Assembly: GCF_006345825.1 (NCBI RefSeq) | Contig: NZ_VCIX01000091.1 | Location: 248,001-312,000, forward strand | Direction of reading: 5' to 3' | DNA length: 64,000 bases | Source: Paenibacillus paridis | GTDB taxonomy: Bacteria; Bacillota; Bacilli; Paenibacillales; Paenibacillaceae | In this document: piece after piece, positions 60,258-64,000 of the stretch | How the letters are laid out: each line of letters opens with the position of its first letter | Numbering within the stretch: position 1 is the stretch's first letter | The notes under the pieces: model-generated | Databases searched by the model: none | What the model was told of the DNA's origin: nothing | Seen by the model: the letters and a program-made list of their open reading frames with translations, nothing else | Position numbers and translations under genes: made by a program

Positions 60258-61138
60258 TAAGCTTCAACCTCCTTGCTCTTGGTTACGCGAACCTGGATAA
60301 GAGTAATGACGGCCACGACGATAAAGAAGATCAATGATTTCGCTGTACCGAGTCCGTAACGGTTGTTTTGGAAGGCCTCAGCGTAAATGTTCAGAGCAAC
60401 CGATTCTGTCGATTTGAACGGTCCGCCTTTGGTGAGCGACAAGTTTAGATCGAACATTTTGAACGACCATGAGATGGCCAGGAACAAACATACGGTAATG
60501 GCTGGCATGATGAGCGGCAAAATAATGCCACGCAGCACTTGGAAGCGGGTAGCGCCATCAATTTCGGCTGCTTCTAGCACTTCCTTCGATACGTTCGTCA
60601 GTGAAGCAATATAGACGACCATCAGGTAGCCGGCCGATTGCCAGACGAAGACCATCGTAATGCCCCAGAATCCGGTCGTTTCATCGCCAAGCCACGGAAG
60701 GTTGAAGAAGGACCAGCCAGTCATGTCACCAACGGTGGAGAAGCCTTTTACGAATATGAACTGCCAGATAAAGCCGAGCAGCAGTCCGCCGATCACGTTC
60801 GGCATAAAGAAGATCGTCCGCAGCACGTTGCGGGATTTTAGCTTTTTCGTTAATAAATAAGCAAGGAAGAAGCCAACCACATTGGTTAAGAGAACGCCCA
60901 CCACCGTGAAGCGGATCGTAAACCAGAAGGAAGACCAGAAATCGGAATCGTTCGTAAAAATTTGCTTGAAGTTGTCGAAGCCAACCCAATTAACCGTACC
61001 TGCAACGCCGTTCCAATCGGTAAACGAGTAGTACATGCCAAGCAGAAACGGGATGATCATAATTAATAGGAAAAAGATGGTTACTGGGCCTACGAACACG
61101 AGCTGCGGCCACCATCCGGACATTCTCTTGCTGCCCAT
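60257..61138 (-). CDS. Carbohydrate ABC transporter permease (MalF type)
   Basis: A 293-aa permease, first gene of the leftward operon. Six helices, opening with LVFVGPVTIFFLLIMIIPFL, the conserved YYSFTDWNG near residue 32, and EAA loop EVLEAAEIDGATRFQVLRGI. AAGGGGAG precedes the ATG. It is divergent from the YesM-type sensor kinase gene, which probably controls this operon. Confidence 0.94.
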   Translation of the reverse strand: MGSKRMSGWWPQLVFVGPVTIFFLLIMIIPFLLGMYYSFTDWNGVAGTVNWVGFDNFKQIFTNDSDFWSSFWFTIRFTVVGVLLTNVVGFFLAYLLTKKLKSRNVLRTIFFMPNVIGGLLLGFIWQFIFVKGFSTVGDMTGWSFFNLPWLGDETTGFWGITMVFVWQSAGYLMVVYIASLTNVSKEVLEAAEIDGATRFQVLRGIILPLIMPAITVCLFLAISWSFKMFDLNLSLTKGGPFKSTESVALNIYAEAFQNNRYGLGTAKSLIFFIVVAVITLIQVRVTKSKEVEA

Positions 61139-61271
61139 CTTGGAAACTCCCCTTTCTTTTTACCAGAAAACTATTGTATGTTTAATTATGCAAGTCCAAG
61201 AGAGCGATAAACACCGACGGATGTGACCGGTCAGGTGCAATATATTGATCGGGAGCGGAGGTCGTGCAGCT

Positions 61272-63188
61272 TTGAACTGGAATAGCATTCGAACCAAATT
61301 AATCGTATTTATGCTGCTGGCAACGATTGTGCCGATCGTGACGACCATGGTGGTCACTTACAGCTATACCTCAAAATCAATGAAGGATCGAGCGCTGGAG
61401 GATACGCAAAATCTCCTTTATCAAGGCCAGCGGAACGTAACCGCGGTGCTGGACGAGCTTAGCCGTGCTTCGCTCAACGTTTACTCGGATGCAGAGCTAT
61501 ATCGGCAGCTGCAAACGGGCTTGGCCGATTTTCAGACGGACAGCCGCGTATTTGCAGCGCTGAGTTATATGAAATCAGCTGTTCCTGACGTTCATCAGGT
61601 TTACCTATATGCAAGCCTTGGCCAGCGGGCCACAATCGTAACGAATGTGGCGGGAGCGAAGCGGGCGAACGATACTGCTGCCTTTCCTGATCTGGATACT
61701 TATGTAGGCACAGGCGAGAGCACGTCGCTTCAGCCTACCCATATGAGCCACACCTACGGCTTTGCTTCCCTGCAGCCGCAGCAGCCAAGCGAGCGCGTAT
61801 TCACTCTTCATCGGCGAATCGAGCGGGTACCCTCCAATGAGAAGCTCGGATATGTATCGATTGATGTGAAGCTAGCGCTTCTGACGGATATCGTGAGCCA
61901 GCTTTATGACCGTAAAGAAGAAGATTTATACGTTGTCGACAACAATGGCTTTGTCGTATTTGCAGACGACGAGCAGCTGTTAGGCAAGCCGCTCAAGAAA
62001 GCTTGGTACAACGGTGCATGGGCACAAGAAGATGCGAGTGGCGGCCATTTTGAGCAAAACGGTGCGCTGTTTGTTTATGAACGGGTACAAAGCAAAGCAG
62101 CCCATTGGACGCTTGTTAAGCGGATTCCCACCTCTTATCTCATCCGGGAAGCAAACAATGCGGCTGCGATTAACCTGCTATTGCTTGCTTTGTCGCTTGC
62201 GGTTATCGTTACGGCTACCGTGATTGTCTCTCTGCGGATAACCGCGCCAGTGAAGCAGCTCGTGCGCTATATGAACCAGGTAGAGGCGGGCAATTTGAAT
62301 GTTCCGATTCAGCCGACGGGGAACGACGAGATTGGCTTGGTCGTGGTTCGGTTTCGCAGCATGATGGATACCATCAACAACTTGATTTTGCGTGAATACA
62401 AATTGGAGTTGGCAAACAAAACCAATCAGCTGCGGGCGCTGCAAGCGCAGATTAACCCTCATTTCTTGAACAATACGATTCAAATTATCGGCACATTGGC
62501 TCTAGAGCTGGGCGTGCCGCGCATCTACGCGCTGTTGTCCGCGCTTGCTCGAATGATGCGCTACAGTATGGACAATGAGGCAAGCATGATTACTTTGCGT
62601 GATGAGCTTGCGCATCTGAAGGCTTACGTGGAGTTGCAGAAGGAGCGCTACGAGAATCGTTTTACCTTCCATGTCGATGTGGATGAGGAACTGCTGGATG
62701 CGGAAATGCCGAAGATGATTTTACAGCCCGTAATTGAAAACTACTTCAAGCATGGCATGGACAAGGCTGCGGATAATGGAGAGCTCGCTTTGAAGGCTGC
62801 TCTACGGGAAGGCGGCCTGCTGGAGATCACGGTTGAGAATAACGGCTCAATGATTTCGCCGGAGCGGCTTGCTGCGCTGCAAAAGGAGCTTGTGAGCGTA
62901 CGATACGCAGATAAAACGCAGGATTACGAGGGGCAAGCAGCAGGAGGGAGCAGTCGAGAAGCGGAAGGGCCAATCGAGGGAGTTTATAGTTCGCTCCAGC
63001 TGGCGCAGGCCGGAGCTGAACCTAAGATCGGCTTGCTCAACGTGCTTGCGCGGCTGCGAATGGTATATGGGGACGATGCTCGGTTGAATATACAAAATAG
63101 GGAATCTGGCGGCGTACGCATCATGCTCGTGCTGGGAATGGCAGCGCTGAAAGGAGGTAAAACGGATGAAGGTGTTGATCGTAGATGA
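61272..63188 (+). CDS. YesM-type sensor histidine kinase
   Basis: A 638-aa membrane kinase: TM1 (about residues 9-30), an extracytoplasmic sensor domain (about 35-290), TM2 (about 300-322), HAMP (ITAPVKQLVRYMNQVEAGN), the YesM-type phospho-acceptor motif LRALQAQINPHFLNNTIQII, and an ATPase domain (MILQPVIENYFKHGMDKAA N-box). The most likely start is TTG 61272 with GGAGG 10 nt upstream; the frame is open to 61245 without a ribosome site. It overlaps the response regulator gene by 23 bp. In this family such kinases sense sugars and control the neighbouring ABC transporter. Confidence 0.92.
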   Translation: MNWNSIRTKLIVFMLLATIVPIVTTMVVTYSYTSKSMKDRALEDTQNLLYQGQRNVTAVLDELSRASLNVYSDAELYRQLQTGLADFQTDSRVFAALSYMKSAVPDVHQVYLYASLGQRATIVTNVAGAKRANDTAAFPDLDTYVGTGESTSLQPTHMSHTYGFASLQPQQPSERVFTLHRRIERVPSNEKLGYVSIDVKLALLTDIVSQLYDRKEEDLYVVDNNGFVVFADDEQLLGKPLKKAWYNGAWAQEDASGGHFEQNGALFVYERVQSKAAHWTLVKRIPTSYLIREANNAAAINLLLLALSLAVIVTATVIVSLRITAPVKQLVRYMNQVEAGNLNVPIQPTGNDEIGLVVVRFRSMMDTINNLILREYKLELANKTNQLRALQAQINPHFLNNTIQIIGTLALELGVPRIYALLSALARMMRYSMDNEASMITLRDELAHLKAYVELQKERYENRFTFHVDVDEELLDAEMPKMILQPVIENYFKHGMDKAADNGELALKAALREGGLLEITVENNGSMISPERLAALQKELVSVRYADKTQDYEGQAAGGSSREAEGPIEGVYSSLQLAQAGAEPKIGLLNVLARLRMVYGDDARLNIQNRESGGVRIMLVLGMAALKGGKTDEGVDRR

Positions 63189-64000
63189 TGAGGCGCGCGT
63201 GCGCAAAGCGGTACGGCTGCTCGTAGATTGGGACGCGCATGGGGTTGACGAAATTGAAGAAGCTACCGGAGGCTATGAAGCGATCCAGCGAATGAGGGAC
63301 GATAAACCGGCCATTGTTATTATGGATATGATGATGCCGGAGGGCAGCGGCGTGGACTTGATGGCAGCGTTGAATGAATTTGCGGGAACGGTAAAGTTTA
63401 TCGTTGTGAGCGGGCGCGGTGATTTTGATTTCGTCCGTGAAGCGGTTCGCAACGGCGGCATCGATTATTTGCTGAAGCCGATCGAACCCGAGGCGATTAA
63501 TGCGGCTGTTGCCAAAGCATCCGCCCAGTGGCGAGTGGAGCAGCAGGAGCGAAACGAGCGGCAAAAGCAAAGCATAAAGCTTAATGAATTCAAGCCAGTA
63601 TATGGAGAGAAGCTGCTTACGGGCCTAATTGATGATCCGGCTACCGCGCAGACTTCGCTGCGCAAGCTGCGGGAGGAACGCTTGATCCCGGAGACTGCGA
63701 ATACGGCAAGGCTTGGATTGCTGCAGGTCGACGCGAGTGATACGCAGCTGCAGGAACGGTTTGCCTTCGATAGCGATTTGCTTCATTTTGCGATCATTAA
63801 TATTTGCAATGAGTTCCTACTCCCGTCTCAGCGGGGAGTGGCTTTCCGGCATTGGGGAGCGCCTACGGAAATCGTCATCATCGTATGGGTGGCAATCGAG
63901 CAGCTGCCTGTTGTATTGCAGGACATTAATGAAGGCTTATTTATGACGCTCCAGCGGCGTATGCATATGGGCCTCAGCAGCGCGGGTGCTTTTCCCAGCG
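63166..64000 (+). CDS. YesN-type response regulator, 5' part (runs off the right edge)
   Basis: Starts at ATG 63166 with AAGGAGGTAAAACGG, overlapping the kinase stop. The receiver domain is clear: KVLIVDDEARVRKAV (acidic pair), IVIMDMMMPEGSG (phospho-Asp about residue 55), IVVSGRGDFDFVREAV, and YLLKPIEPEAI (Lys). About 275 codons are in the window, ending in the middle region (YesN proteins are 350-540 aa); the AraC-type DNA-binding end lies outside. Partner of the kinase immediately upstream, and probably regulator of the divergent sugar transporter operon. Confidence 0.9.
   Translation, partial: MKVLIVDDEARVRKAVRLLVDWDAHGVDEIEEATGGYEAIQRMRDDKPAIVIMDMMMPEGSGVDLMAALNEFAGTVKFIVVSGRGDFDFVREAVRNGGIDYLLKPIEPEAINAAVAKASAQWRVEQQERNERQKQSIKLNEFKPVYGEKLLTGLIDDPATAQTSLRKLREERLIPETANTARLGLLQVDASDTQLQERFAFDSDLLHFAIINICNEFLLPSQRGVAFRHWGAPTEIVIIVWVAIEQLPVVLQDINEGLFMTLQRRMHMGLSSAGAFPS

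Noticed and set aside
1..64000. tRNA or rRNA genes
   Set aside because: No cloverleaf-like or rRNA-like segment was found in the intergenic regions read by eye. A covariance search would be needed to exclude a missed one.

Overview
The window looks like a chromosomal segment of a Paenibacillaceae bacterium, most likely Paenibacillus or a close relative. The basis is Firmicutes-type gene content (YesM/YesN two-component systems, BmrC/BmrD, lipoteichoic acid synthase family, PerR, lipoprotein solute-binding proteins), strong AGGAGG ribosome sites, mid-range GC, and U-tailed hairpin terminators between most units. I see no rRNA, tRNA, CRISPR array, phage or transposase gene.

Layout. 1-5,600: the end of a sugar-binding lipoprotein gene, a PP2C phosphatase, small genes, and an XPD/DinG-type helicase-nuclease behind a LexA-like box. 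5,550-7,650: a short Crp/Fnr-type regulator convergent with flavohemoglobin hmp; a 189-bp MITE-like element forms the 3' end of hmp, and a perfect TGTGA-N6-TCACA site sits about 41 bp upstream of its predicted start. 7,700-12,000: a BmrC/BmrD-type heterodimeric multidrug exporter behind a 31-codon leader peptide and two terminators, laid out like a ribosome-controlled attenuator. 12,000-22,200: chemoreceptor, repetitive secreted protein, GGDEF-EAL protein, MarR regulator with an MMPL exporter. 22,200-36,400: PadR regulator, a possible Fur-controlled ApbE/ferric-reductase-like operon, an orphan binding lipoprotein, asparaginase-like/VOC/Bcp genes, LTA synthase, VanY-like peptidase, DUF1540, nucleoside hydrolase, dGTPase, cardiolipin synthase. 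37,000-40,000: perR, an atypical OmpR-family regulator overlapping it, and catalase, with sites suited to both regulators in the catalase promoter.

40,000-42,910 is a repeat island around an orphan PD-(D/E)XK protein. It holds a threefold 81-bp tandem repeat, two copies of an approximately 186-bp element made of four 23-nt imperfect palindromes at identical spacing, a twofold 70-bp repeat, and a minisatellite of 57 perfect 11-bp units.

43,000-58,000 is the most interesting block: a co-oriented cluster of an Opu-type (quaternary amine/betaine) ABC importer, a flavin monooxygenase, a DUF427 protein, an EamA transporter, a hydantoinase-like amidohydrolase, an M20 carbamoylase, a divergent urocanase, a DUF917 protein, a histidine-ammonia-lyase homologue that has lost the serine needed for the MIO cofactor, and an IclR regulator. 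Together they fit uptake and degradation of ergothioneine (trimethyl-2-thiohistidine): trimethylamine elimination, hydration of thiourocanate, thiohydantoin opening, and release of glutamate. This is inferred from sequence and gene order, not proven.

58,000-64,000: a sugar ABC importer (two permeases and a binding protein paralogous to the one at the left edge), with a divergent YesM/YesN two-component system running off the right edge.
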